A stretch of DNA of 64,000 nt from VXOZ01 sp965220045. Its GTDB lineage: Bacteria > Chloroflexota > UBA11872 > VXOZ01. Where the stretch lies: NCBI GenBank assembly GCA_965220045.1, contig OZ244803.1:434001-498000 (forward strand), given 5' to 3'. A model generated the notes under the pieces. That model searched no databases and was not told the origin of the DNA. It saw nothing but the letters and a program-made list of their open reading frames with translations. The position numbers were made by a program, and so were the translations under genes. This document shows positions 35,432 to 44,021 of this stretch, piece by piece (the stretch's first letter is position 1; every line of letters begins with the position of its first letter).

Positions 35432-36460
35432 TTAGGGAAACAGCGGCTTGGCTTCCAGCCCCATCGTCTCCGGCAGGCCGAGCATGGCGTTGGCGTTCTG
35501 CAGCGCTTGGCCGGAGGCGCCCTTCACCAGATTATCAATGGCCGTCGTAACGATCAGGTGTCCCGTCCGCTCGTGCACCACCGGATGGATCAGGCAGTGA
35601 TTGCTGCCGTAGGTCCACTTCGTCTTGGGTGAGACCGAGAGCACCTGCACAAACGGCTCGTCGGCGTAGCGGGCGTGGTAGAGGTCGTCCACTTCCCGTT
35701 GGGTGATTGAGCGCACGAGTGAGGCATAGCAGGTTGCCAAGATGCCGCGGGTCATGGGAATGAGGTGCGGGATGAAGGTAACCTCAACGTCGGTCCCCGC
35801 CACCTCGCCCAACTCTTGGGCGATCTCCGGCATGTGCCGGTGTCCCTGCAGCGCATAGGCTTCCACACTCTCATTTACTTCCGAGTAGTGATTGGTGAGC
35901 GTCAGGCTGCGGCCGCCGCCGGAGATGCCCGACTTGGCGTCCACGATCACGGCAGGCGGGATCAGGCCTTCCGCGAGGGCCGGCGCGAGTCCCAGGATGG
36001 CGCCGGTCGGGTAGCAGCCGGGATTTGCTACGATCTTCGCACGCCGGACCTCGTCTCGGTGGAGTTCAGTCAGCCCAAAGACGGCGTTTTCCAGGTGCTC
36101 GGGGCACGGGTGCTCCTGGTACCACTCCTTGTAGGTGTCGGTGTCGTGAAGACGGAAGTCCGCGGCGATGTCCACCACGGGTATGCCGTCCTCAATAAAG
36201 GGCAACAGAGCTTCCGCCGAAGCCTTGTGGGGCAGTCCCGAAAAGACAAGATCAACCTCAGTGGTGATGTCCTCCGTAATCGTCATTTTGGCAAGATTGC
36301 CATTGGGGAAGAGACCCGTAAACGGAAATACTTCCGCAAGGCTCTTGCCGGCTTGGCTGCGGCCGGTGACGGCAGCGATTTGAATCTCCGGATGCCAGGC
36401 CAGCAGCCGGATGAGCTCCAGTCCGGCATAGCCGGTAACGTTTAATATGCCAATGCGCAT
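35432..36460 (-). CDS. argC: N-acetyl-gamma-glutamyl-phosphate reductase
   Basis: ArgC reduces N-acetylglutamyl phosphate to the semialdehyde with NADPH, the third step of arginine synthesis. The 342-residue protein begins MRIGILNVTGYAGLELIRLL (Rossmann loop), has VFSGLPHKAS and the catalytic Cys149 in ANPGCYPTGA, and GHRHMPEIAQEL near residue 210 contains the active-site histidine. AGGAG lies upstream of the ATG. The repeat array ends a few bases from its stop codon. No argB or argD is adjacent. Confidence 0.96.
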   Translation of the reverse strand: MRIGILNVTGYAGLELIRLLAWHPEIQIAAVTGRSQAGKSLAEVFPFTGLFPNGNLAKMTITEDITTEVDLVFSGLPHKASAEALLPFIEDGIPVVDIAADFRLHDTDTYKEWYQEHPCPEHLENAVFGLTELHRDEVRRAKIVANPGCYPTGAILGLAPALAEGLIPPAVIVDAKSGISGGGRSLTLTNHYSEVNESVEAYALQGHRHMPEIAQELGEVAGTDVEVTFIPHLIPMTRGILATCYASLVRSITQREVDDLYHARYADEPFVQVLSVSPKTKWTYGSNHCLIHPVVHERTGHLIVTTAIDNLVKGASGQALQNANAMLGLPETMGLEAKPLFP

Positions 36461-36571
36461 CCGAGAACTCCTGGGTGAAATAGAAGATCCGGCTCAGGGA
36501 TTCGTGGGTATGAGCCGGTCGCACAAGGGGATAGACTTCCAGTATAGCGAACGGCACCTGCCGCGTAAATC

Positions 36572-37441
36572 CTAGCGTGTGGCGAGCATCACAAGGATGA
36601 CTGCCGCCAGCGCGATCCGATATAGCGCCAGCGGCCAGAGCCGGCCGCGTTGCAGGTAGCGCAAGAAAACGCGGATGCAAAGATATCCCACGGCGAACGC
36701 GCTGAGAAATCCCGCGAGGAAGACCATGCCGCCGTCCCCGCTTAGGGCCGCACTATCGAGGTGTCGCGCTTCCCAGACGCCGGCGCCGAAGATTATCGGA
36801 GCCATGAGCAAGAACGAGAAACGTGCCGCCTCTACGCGACTCAGACCCAGCAGCATGCCCATGGTGATAGTGCTGCCGGAGCGCGAGACGCCCGGCACGA
36901 TGGCCAGCGCTTGGGCGAAGCCGATGAGCAGGGCTTCCCGCCACCCCAAGCTGCGGACCTCTCTCTCGCCGTGATGCCGCGCATCCACTACCCAGAGTAT
37001 GCCGCCAAGCCCGGCGAGGGCAGCGGCGATGATCCAGGGCGACCGGAAGACGGTGGCGGCGGCCTCTTCAAGCACCAGTCCGGCGCCAACCGCGGGCAGC
37101 GTGGCAAGCACGAGCAGCCACGCCAGCCGGCGCTCAGGCTCGGCTTGGATATCACGGTCGCGTATTGAAGCCAGGAATGCCGCGGCGAGCGACAGCACGT
37201 CCCGCCGGAAGACCATGAGAACGGCAAGAAGCGTACCGACGTGCAGCGCCACCGCAAAGAGAAGACTGTTCAGCACCGGCGACGACCACTGAAAGGCCCA
37301 GGGCAGAACGGCCAGATGGCCGGAACTGGAGATTGGCAGAAACTCGGTGATTCCTTGCACGATTCCCAGCACAACGGCTGCGACCACATCGCGATCCCAC
37401 CACGCCGCCCCGGCGGTAAGCGCAAGGGTTTGGTACGACAT
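36572..37441 (-). CDS. uppP: Undecaprenyl-diphosphatase
   Basis: UppP (BacA) removes a phosphate from undecaprenyl pyrophosphate so that the lipid carrier of peptidoglycan synthesis can be reused. The 289-residue polytopic protein shows the two signature motifs GIVQGITEFLPISSSGHL (about 26-43) and PGVSRSGSTITMG, and ARFSFLLMAPIIFGAG. Length is normal. It starts 7 bp after the stop of the upstream inositol monophosphatase-like gene on the same strand, so the two are probably cotranscribed. Confidence 0.94.
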   Translation of the reverse strand: MSYQTLALTAGAAWWDRDVVAAVVLGIVQGITEFLPISSSGHLAVLPWAFQWSSPVLNSLLFAVALHVGTLLAVLMVFRRDVLSLAAAFLASIRDRDIQAEPERRLAWLLVLATLPAVGAGLVLEEAAATVFRSPWIIAAALAGLGGILWVVDARHHGEREVRSLGWREALLIGFAQALAIVPGVSRSGSTITMGMLLGLSRVEAARFSFLLMAPIIFGAGVWEARHLDSAALSGDGGMVFLAGFLSAFAVGYLCIRVFLRYLQRGRLWPLALYRIALAAVILVMLATR

Positions 37442-37448
37442 CTATGTC

Positions 37449-38246
37449 CTAGGACTCCGTCTTGGTCTTGCGGCGCGCCTGCTCGGCTTGCCTGATTTTG
37501 GCTACGATTGCCGCATTCCCCGCGACCACGGAACCAACCTGCGGTGAAAGCACCTGGTTACCGTCCATCGAGACATAGTCGCCGCCCGCTTCCTGCACGA
37601 TGAGCAGCGCGGCTGCCATGTCCCAGGGTTCCAACCGGTGGTGAAAGAACCCGCTCAGGCGTCCCGCGGCAACATAGCAGAGGGCAAGCGCCGCCGAACC
37701 AGTGATGCGGAGACCGGCCACCTGGGGCCGCAGCGCTGCCGCCAGCGCCATGCTCTCCGAGGAGGCCGGCTCGTTGTGCCCCAAGTCGAACCCGAGCAGC
37801 GCATCGTGCCAGGCAACGTCGTGGCGAACCGCAAGGCTCTCACCGTTCCACGTCGCGCCCCTGCCAGCCTCCGCCACAAAGAGATCGTCCAGCAGGGGAT
37901 CATACACGACGCCAACAACGGGCCGTTTGCGCTCCACCAGCGCGATGCTCACCGTGAACAAGGGAAAGCGATTGGCAACGTTGAGGGTACCGTCGATGGG
38001 ATCGACGATCCACGTTGGTTCCTCGGAGAGCGGACGGGCGGCCAGCTCTTCAGACAGAAAGTGGTGGTCGGGGAATGCGGTACGAATGCGGTCTTGCAGA
38101 AGGTCGTTGACGGCGAGATCGAGGCCGGTGACGAAGTCTCCCTGGCCTTTTGTCGCAACAATCGCGGCGTCGGCCGCATTCTCCCGCAAGTAGGCTCCGG
38201 ACTCCTGTGCGGCAGCGATGGCGACCGCGACGGGTGACAGTGGCAT
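37449..38246 (-). CDS. Inositol monophosphatase family protein
   Basis: A 265-residue Mg-dependent sugar phosphatase fold. Metal ligands are SEE (65-67) and DPIDGT (82-87), with the third site in EPWDMAAALLIVQEAGG near the C-terminus. Substrates in the family include inositol phosphates, histidinol phosphate, 3'-phosphoadenosine 5'-phosphate and fructose bisphosphate, so the role is open. It is coupled to uppP (7-bp gap). Expression of both from a promoter upstream of this gene is likely. Confidence 0.9.
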   Translation of the reverse strand: MPLSPVAVAIAAAQESGAYLRENAADAAIVATKGQGDFVTGLDLAVNDLLQDRIRTAFPDHHFLSEELAARPLSEEPTWIVDPIDGTLNVANRFPLFTVSIALVERKRPVVGVVYDPLLDDLFVAEAGRGATWNGESLAVRHDVAWHDALLGFDLGHNEPASSESMALAAALRPQVAGLRITGSAALALCYVAAGRLSGFFHHRLEPWDMAAALLIVQEAGGDYVSMDGNQVLSPQVGSVVAGNAAIVAKIRQAEQARRKTKTES

Positions 38247-38329
38247 GAATGAGGATTACCTTTACACGATGCGGCGCGGACCTCAAAGCGTTGGCGTCAT
38301 ATCAGGATTGCGAGTATCCAAATAGGAGC

Positions 38330-38346
38330 GCGGGCGTCTCGCCCGC
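38330..38346. repeat. REP palindrome left of the RAYT gene
   Basis: GCGGGCG-TCT-CGCCCGC, preceded by AGGAGC. It has the same sequence type as the two copies at 39088-39140, but in inverted orientation relative to them. The three copies bracket the RAYT pseudogene. Confidence 0.8.
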
Positions 38347-38454
38347 AGTGGCTACCATAGCACGAGCCACCGTCGCACAACAGCAGCTACCCAACGAGGC
38401 ACTCGGGTTTCCCGGCGCCGTGTGAAGCGCCGGGGCAGCCATTCAGCGTTCGCG

Positions 38455-39206
38455 TCAACTCTCTCGTTCACACCCATCGAGTCCATCCGTCGCCCGGGCA
38501 TACGCGCTGCCGAACCGCCAGTCCACGCTGCGCCGGCAGTGACCAGCCTTCACGGGATTGGCTTCAATGTAGGTAATGGCTGCGGCAAAGTGCCGCTCAT
38601 TGCGGATGAAGCGGTCAAAGTAATCGCGACTCCAAAATGGCGCGGAGCAGCCGAATTGCTTGACCGCTTGATGGGCCGTGAACGACTTCCAGCTATGAAC
38701 GATGGTGGAAAGAGCATTTCCTGCTATTGGTGTAAAGAGCACGTGAACGTGAGTCGGCATCACAACCCACGCGTGCAAATGGTAGCGTGTGTTGTCGAAA
38801 TAGAGCAAGGCATCTGCTACCATCGCCGCGAGCTTTGGGTTGCGTAAAGGCGTATCTCTGGTCTCTTGATCAAGGTTCGTCTCAACCCGGCGGCGCATGG
38901 CGGTCTTTTTGGACGTTTCGCTGAGATGGCTAAGCTCCTGGCGCCATCTATCGACACGGCCGGGGGCAATGATCCGGCAAGCCGGAAGGTGACCATTTGC
39001 GGGATCGCGACTCCGTCGAAGTGTGGGAGGTAGCCGCGGTAGTGCCAACCGCGTGGGTCTGGGGAGGGAGACGGCGGAGACGCGGCTGCGGGCGGGACGC
39101 CCGCGTTCCCAGGTGGCTCAATTGCGGGCGGGACGCCCGCGCTCCCGGGATATTGCTTATTCTCTCTTGGTTTGATCGCAGGGAGCTCCTGCCGGGAAAC
39201 GGACAC
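38455..39206 (-). pseudogene. REP-associated tyrosine transposase (RAYT), frameshifted
   Basis: Family RAYT (TnpA_REP, Y1 HUH nucleases). The N-terminal part (GWHYRGYLPHFDG, MVTFRLAGSLPP) and the rest (VDRWRQELSHLSETSKK, MPTHVHVLFTP with the HUH histidines, FIRNERHFAAAITYIEANPVKAG with the family C-terminal motif) are in two frames. The switch falls at a run of five G on the plus strand at 38962-38966. One more base there would restore a single frame reading SLPPGRVDRW. The gene is therefore recently broken, or the assembly has a homopolymer error. The upstream leader translates REP sequence (AGVPPA repeats), as seen in intact RAYTs. The functional start is probably near the GWHYRGYLPHFD region. 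Confidence 0.85.
39088..39140. repeat. Two REP palindromes right of the RAYT gene
   Basis: GCGGGCG-GGA-CGCCCGC at 39088-39104 and again at 39124-39140, 36 bp apart, both in direct orientation. The copy at 38330 is inverted to them. This is the classic arrangement of a RAYT gene with flanking REPs. Confidence 0.88.
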
Positions 39207-39220
39207 CCAATTCCCGGGTT

Positions 39221-41314
39221 CTACGCGCCTAGTTCTTGCGCCAGTCGCTCTGATGTCAAGGCATCCTCGCGATAGCGCAGTGCCTCGGGGGCCGTGTATG
39301 CGCGGTAGGCGGCGGTGGTGCGTCCGAATGCCGCCAGCAGCGCCGCCATGTTCACCGGTTGCCGTTGGTGGTCGTGCGGCGTCCAGACGACGAGATTGCG
39401 CGGAGCCACGAGGCCCGCCACATCACAGATGTCAAACTCACGCAGCACGCCAAAGAGGAACCACGATGCGTCGTAGTCGTAATACTCGTTCTCCACGAGC
39501 CAGCGGTACGAGGCCAGACATTCGTGGGCGATCACGCCTGTCACGCGCTGGTCCAGCGCGGCGGCAAACAGCGCCAACAAGGCGCCGCCGCCTCTGCCCC
39601 CGAGCATGACCCGCTTGGCGGCGGTCGCCGGAAGGGCCGCCAGCGCGTCCATGCCGCGCATCACATCCTGCACGCGCATGCCCAAGAGCGGCCGCGCCTG
39701 CAACAGTCCCATATATGCTACTTTGTGGCTGATGTGCCCGTTGTCGCTCGTGCTGGGATTGTCGGATACGGGAAAGCCCGTCTCGCCCATGCCCCTGGGG
39801 TCGAGCACCAAGGACGACACGCCGCGCACGGCGAGAGCATCGAGCAACACCTCCGTACTCTCGGAATCCTTGCCCGCCTCGTCTATCCAGAGCAGCATGG
39901 TGTCCTGCTCGTCGCTCACCGGAGTACGCAGGACGCCGGGGACGAGGATTCCGGGTTCCGATTCAAAGACGATGCGCTCGCGCTTCAGACGGTCGCCGGA
40001 GTCGAGGGGGACGAGGGTGAGATCTAAGTCGCCGTCGAGGGGATAGGCGGAGAGCACGCGCCGTACGCGCTCACGCACGACCTGCTGGTACTTGCCGGTG
40101 CCGGCTTCCGGCAGCGCCGGGTCAATGTCTGCCAGGAGCCTGCGGTTGAGAGAGAACACGGTCTCGCTGCCGAGTTCGTAGACGTTTCCCGTTTCCGTGC
40201 ACCAGAGCGCCTCGTCCGGCTCCAGCGTAATCTCCGTCTCGTACGTGCCTTCTGCTTCCTTGTCGAACAGGCGGTTGAACCAGGCATACGCCGCTTCGCG
40301 CATGGGCAGGTGGTAGCCGTGATTCTGTTCCGCTACCGCCAAAGAGATTTCGTTGGGAACGCCGAGCGCGGCGTAAGTGCGTTTGGCGCTGTCCACGCAG
40401 CGGCGGGCGCCCGCCAGGGGGAAGTAGTCTCCGGTAGCGGCGCCTACGCAGAGGGGGCGGGGCGCCACCAACGACAGGTAGTCCTCGTGGTCCAGACCCA
40501 CGGCCAGTTGGCCGAAGAGGTTTTGTTCGGCGTCTTGCGGGCCCACGGAATCCAGGAGCGCGGGAAATCCCGCAATGTAGCACGTGGGCATAGAGGCGGT
40601 CACCCGGTCGTCAAAGGGTACATAGTAGGCCGTATTCGTGCCGCCGCCGGAAACGCCGGTGCAACCGATCCGCTCCGGATCGACGTCGTCGCGCGCGAGA
40701 AGACAGTCGAGAGCGCGGATGCTATCCCAAATCATGAACTGCGCGAGATTGATCCCAAGCAACAAACATTGCGCGCCCACGTTGCTGTGCTCGCGGGTTG
40801 ACGAACTGAAGGCGGAGTCCCTCTTCACCGGGTCCCAGTACTGCCAGCGCTCGCCCTGGCCGAGCGGATCATACGCCAGCACAAGATAGCCTTTTTCGGC
40901 AAAGCCAGCCGGTGTGCGCTGGTAGCTGTCGTATGCCTTGCCGTTGCGGCTGTGGCCGAGCGGGAAGAGAATGCCCGGATAGGGCGCCTTATGCTGCTTT
41001 GGGACGTAGACGGCCGCGGTCACATAGAAGCGGGGGCGGCTCTCGAAGATGATCTTGTGAATGGTGTAGCGTTCGCGTTCCAGCGTTCCCACCGCGCGTG
41101 TATTGAGCGGAGTCCGCTCGGGAAACGGCCCAATTGCTTGCTCAAAATCAGCCATCAATTGGGCGCGCCGCAACTCCCACTGCTCCGGGGTCTTCACGGC
41201 CGCGCGTGCCATCTCGGCATGGTCGAAGAGCTGTTGCGCCTGCTGCATCAAATAGGTGTGGAGCATGTCGGCGGGGATCGTGTCAGCGGCGTACGGTGCG
41301 GTGGAAGTTGCCAT
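39221..41314 (-). CDS. Two-domain alpha/beta hydrolase, acetyl xylan esterase-like
   Basis: A 697-residue protein with two hydrolase-like halves. In the first, the nucleophile is Ser222 in GVSGGGTNTAY, with AYDPLGQGERW upstream and His at about 337 in AEQNHGYH. In the second half (about 470-697) the equivalent elbow reads GGRGGGAL, so the serine is missing while DPRGMGETGFP and the fold remain. The protein is probably an esterase or peptidase with one active site and a degenerate second domain. Related family members in AXE-like groups show the same layout. AAGGAGG lies upstream of the ATG. No signal peptide is visible. The substrate is unknown. Confidence 0.85.
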   Translation of the reverse strand: MATSTAPYAADTIPADMLHTYLMQQAQQLFDHAEMARAAVKTPEQWELRRAQLMADFEQAIGPFPERTPLNTRAVGTLERERYTIHKIIFESRPRFYVTAAVYVPKQHKAPYPGILFPLGHSRNGKAYDSYQRTPAGFAEKGYLVLAYDPLGQGERWQYWDPVKRDSAFSSSTREHSNVGAQCLLLGINLAQFMIWDSIRALDCLLARDDVDPERIGCTGVSGGGTNTAYYVPFDDRVTASMPTCYIAGFPALLDSVGPQDAEQNLFGQLAVGLDHEDYLSLVAPRPLCVGAATGDYFPLAGARRCVDSAKRTYAALGVPNEISLAVAEQNHGYHLPMREAAYAWFNRLFDKEAEGTYETEITLEPDEALWCTETGNVYELGSETVFSLNRRLLADIDPALPEAGTGKYQQVVRERVRRVLSAYPLDGDLDLTLVPLDSGDRLKRERIVFESEPGILVPGVLRTPVSDEQDTMLLWIDEAGKDSESTEVLLDALAVRGVSSLVLDPRGMGETGFPVSDNPSTSDNGHISHKVAYMGLLQARPLLGMRVQDVMRGMDALAALPATAAKRVMLGGRGGGALLALFAAALDQRVTGVIAHECLASYRWLVENEYYDYDASWFLFGVLREFDICDVAGLVAPRNLVVWTPHDHQRQPVNMAALLAAFGRTTAAYRAYTAPEALRYREDALTSERLAQELGA

Positions 41315-41434
41315 GGGGGATCATCCCTCCTTGCGGTACACGCGAGAAACTCCTAGCAGCGAGTATAGGTGCTGGCTTCTCGCTGCGTCAATTGACACGA
41401 ACGGCCTTCTCGGCGGGGCAAATGTCAATTGGTT

Positions 41435-42139
41435 CTAGCGCTGGCGGAAGATCTGTTCCATGTCCATGCCGGTTACGCGGCGGATGCCGACCACGGTGTA
41501 AATGATGGCTATTGCCAGGATGATGATGGCCGGCACCGAAATCACGGGAAAGCTCAGCGCCGTCATCTTGCCCAACTCTTCGTTGAAGGCAACCGTCCCG
41601 GGCGCACTGACCACGACGAGGCGTGCCAGGATGTAGTTGAGGCAAGCGGAAAGAAAGAACGATCCCGCCACGATGAACGTGGCGTTCACCAAGCGTTTTT
41701 CGTACGCCGGACGTGTCCCTCGCGCATCCAACGCGGCGTTCACGGCAGCGCTGTCGATCACCTGGTTCAACAAGGCGGAAAGCAGGGAAAAGCGGGTCTT
41801 AAGCGAGCCAAGGATGACAATGCCGATGACCAGCGGCACAGCGCCTTCCTTGACGGCTATCCACATGGGATCGAGTTTGAGCAGACCGATACCGCCTGTA
41901 AGTAGAATACCGACGACACCGACAACGGGCAGGAAATTGAAGGTGCGCCGCCGGGAGTAATCAAAGATGCCATAGGCCAACGGGAAAGCCAGAGCGGCCA
42001 CGAGACCGTACATCGGCCCCAACCATTCGTCGCTGCTGAAGCGCGTAAGGATGATCACCGGGACGACGATGTTAAGAAGTATGCTCAGCAGCGGATTCTC
42101 ACGCTGCGGGCGCTCTTCATTCTCTGCGGACGTTGCCAT
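41435..42139 (-). CDS. VC0807-like polytopic membrane protein
   Basis: A 234-residue integral membrane protein with about six hydrophobic segments. ENPLLSILLNIVVPVIILTRF, GPMYGLVAALAFPLAYGIFDY and RTFNFLPVVGVVGILLTGGIGLL follow the pattern of VC0807 family proteins, which are of unknown function and lie within a larger transporter-like group. The final segment ends in a short cytoplasmic tail. It is separated from the esterase gene by 120 bp on the same strand, so linkage is loose. Confidence 0.72.
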   Translation of the reverse strand: MATSAENEERPQRENPLLSILLNIVVPVIILTRFSSDEWLGPMYGLVAALAFPLAYGIFDYSRRRTFNFLPVVGVVGILLTGGIGLLKLDPMWIAVKEGAVPLVIGIVILGSLKTRFSLLSALLNQVIDSAAVNAALDARGTRPAYEKRLVNATFIVAGSFFLSACLNYILARLVVVSAPGTVAFNEELGKMTALSFPVISVPAIIILAIAIIYTVVGIRRVTGMDMEQIFRQR

Positions 42140-42546
42140 GTGGTGTCGGCCCCCTGGGTGTGGCTTTGCTTCTCCCTATGATAGTACATTTCGAGGCAGC
42201 ATCGGGCCTGAATTTCCGGCGTTCGTGCAACCGCTTATGGGCTCACGGCGAATGAGGAAATGATCTGTCGGCTTAGGTGAAGCTGGGCTGCCCCGGCGTG
42301 AGCTTGGGATTGGCTGCGAGGAGCATGGATTACGTGGACTTCGAAATAAATGAGCCTGACTGCGAGACTGAGCAGCCAAGGTTACTTCTTGGCAGCCGGG
42401 TCGGGGGACCGTGAAAGGTAACTCAAGCGGAGGTCCGCGCGTAGGAAATCTGGCTACGATTCAGGGGACGACATTTGACCCAATAGGCGTCAGTATGTTG
42501 TGCTTGCAACGAGAACAGGAACCGTCAAAGGAGTCTCTCATCACAT
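42140..42546. other. Intergenic region, no gene recognised
   Basis: This 407-bp gap between divergent genes holds only a degenerate copy of the CAGGCTCA-GGCGAA repeat near 42220-42256. AAAGGAGT at about 42527 is the probable ribosome binding site of the next gene, although the distance to the ATG is long. Confidence 0.5.
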
Positions 42547-43521
42547 ATGGTGCGACAACTGTCTAGAATCTCGCTAAAGTCCGGCGAACGGATGCAGTGT
42601 CTGTTGGTACAGGAACCGGAAGAGAGCTGGGCCGCAGACGTGCAGCGCTTGCTGGCACATAAGAGCGCCCACGTGCACTGGCACATCGCGCGCAGCATCG
42701 AGGGTCCGCTCGATGCGCTGGAAACGCGCTTTTACCTGGGCGTGGTCAATGGGGAAGCGGTCGGCAATATCATGACCGTGGAATACGACGGCATCGGTAT
42801 ACTCGGTCACGTCTTTACGCATCCGGACCAGCGGCGGAAGGGCATCGCTTCGCATCTTATGGCCGCGCTGATGGGGGAATTTCGCGCGCGCGGCGGACGG
42901 GCGCTCACGCTCGGCACCGGCTTTGAGACACCGCCCTACTGGATCTATCACCGCTACGGTTTCCGGAGCGTCGGTACGGGGAGTGGGCGGATGTGGTACT
43001 GGACGCGGCCGGAACATACAGCGGAACTCTGGAATATGGCGCTCACCGGCGTTGCGCCGCTGCGCTGGGAACACTGGCCGCTGCTCAACCTGCTCTGCAT
43101 ACAGCCCCACGGCGACCATCTCCGTCACGCCGCCCGGCGCGTCTGGGGTCAGCGCAACTTTGAAGGTGAATTCGTAGCGTACAAGCGCGATGAGCAGGCG
43201 GGGAAACGCAACGTCGAGGCGTGTGTGCTGGAGAACGAAGCCGGTCTGGTCGTGGGCTGGGCGAGTATTGAGGACGATCCGATCTGGCGCGAGGCGGCGG
43301 CGCTGCTCGACCTCTTCGTGCATCCGGCGGCAACGCACGCGGCCGCGGAGCTATTTGCCGCTCTCACACTGCCGGCAAGACCGGTCTTTGCCTACGCTGA
43401 GCGCGGCTCACCGAAAGTCGACCTCCTCCGCGCTCATGGCTTCACGCCGCAATCTTCCTGGCCGGATTGGGTCATGTCAATGGGCCAAAAGCGTGACGTG
43501 CAATGCTGGCTGCGGCGGTAA
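42547..43521 (+). CDS. GNAT acetyltransferase with extended C-terminal region
   Basis: A 324-residue protein. Its GNAT domain (about 17-160) has DQRRKGIASHLMAALM, with the acetyl-CoA loop RRKGIA, and the motif B region PPYWIYHRYGFRSVG. The second half has GVAPLRWEHWPLLNLL and AALLDLFVHPAATHAAAEL and looks like a second, degenerate GNAT domain. Two-domain GNATs with one active half are common. The substrate is unknown. The start at 42547 is uncertain; the in-frame ATG at 42592 is an alternative. Confidence 0.8.
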   Translation: MVRQLSRISLKSGERMQCLLVQEPEESWAADVQRLLAHKSAHVHWHIARSIEGPLDALETRFYLGVVNGEAVGNIMTVEYDGIGILGHVFTHPDQRRKGIASHLMAALMGEFRARGGRALTLGTGFETPPYWIYHRYGFRSVGTGSGRMWYWTRPEHTAELWNMALTGVAPLRWEHWPLLNLLCIQPHGDHLRHAARRVWGQRNFEGEFVAYKRDEQAGKRNVEACVLENEAGLVVGWASIEDDPIWREAAALLDLFVHPAATHAAAELFAALTLPARPVFAYAERGSPKVDLLRAHGFTPQSSWPDWVMSMGQKRDVQCWLRR

Positions 43522-43605
43522 GTCGCCTCTAGCCGCACCCCCCTTGATCCGGTCTCCCTGGGTAAAATCCATTTCCTTCTTTGCCACGTTGCACGATTCC
43601 GCGCA

Positions 43606-43633
43606 GTAGGGGCACGATATATCGTGCCCCTAC
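43606..43633. repeat. 28-bp perfect palindrome
   Basis: GTAGGGGCACGATA followed by its exact reverse complement, without spacer. This is a further REP-like family, seen once in this window. Confidence 0.9.
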
Positions 43634-43649
43634 CGTACACGCAGCCGCC

Positions 43650-43776
43650 GCAGTTAATCCGTCGTTCGCAATCCATCCCGTCGATCACAATTCATCCGTC
43701 ATTTGCAATCCATCCGTCGTTGGCAATTCACCTGACGTTCGCAATCCAACCGTTGATCGCAGTTCATCCGTCGTTC
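43650..43776. repeat. 18-bp tandem repeat, seven copies
   Basis: Consensus GCAATCCATCCGTCGTTC; six units of 18 and one of 19 bases. The last unit runs directly into the palindrome at 43773. The unit resembles the ATCCGTCATTC flank of other REP-like copies (for example near 6823), so the array seems to have grown from a REP edge. Confidence 0.9.
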
Positions 43777-43792
43777 CCGCGCAAGCGGGAAC
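43773..43792. repeat. REP-like palindrome GTTCCCGC-N4-GCGGGAAC
   Basis: Perfect 8-bp arms followed by CCATCTTCTC. It is a member of the CATTCCCGCGAAAGCGGGAATCC family, with other copies near 6360, 6593, 6826, 17109, 18752, 60330 and 63736. Confidence 0.88.
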
Positions 43793-43932
43793 CCATCTTC
43801 TCTTCCTTTCCAATCGTAATGGAGTGATTGCTTCCACAGGCTAAACCGGAGTGGTGGACAATCCCCCGCGCGACAGTCCCCAATCCCACCAAGGCAGGTT
43901 CTTCAGCCTTAGGTGATTGACTGAATATGCTA

Positions 43933-43944
43933 CTATAATTATAG
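43933..43944. promoter_or_regulatory. Palindromic -10-like element upstream of the binding-protein pair
   Basis: CTATAATTATAG is a perfect 12-bp palindrome containing TATAAT, about 80 bp before the first solute-binding protein start. TTGACT at 43917-43922 is too close (11-base spacer) to be its -35, so only the -10 and the palindrome are supported. Confidence 0.35.
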
Positions 43945-44021
43945 ATGGGTTTGGAAGTGGGCAGAACAGGTTTACGTTTATGGCAAGCACGTCTATGGCA
44001 AGACCATAGAGGGAACCTACA

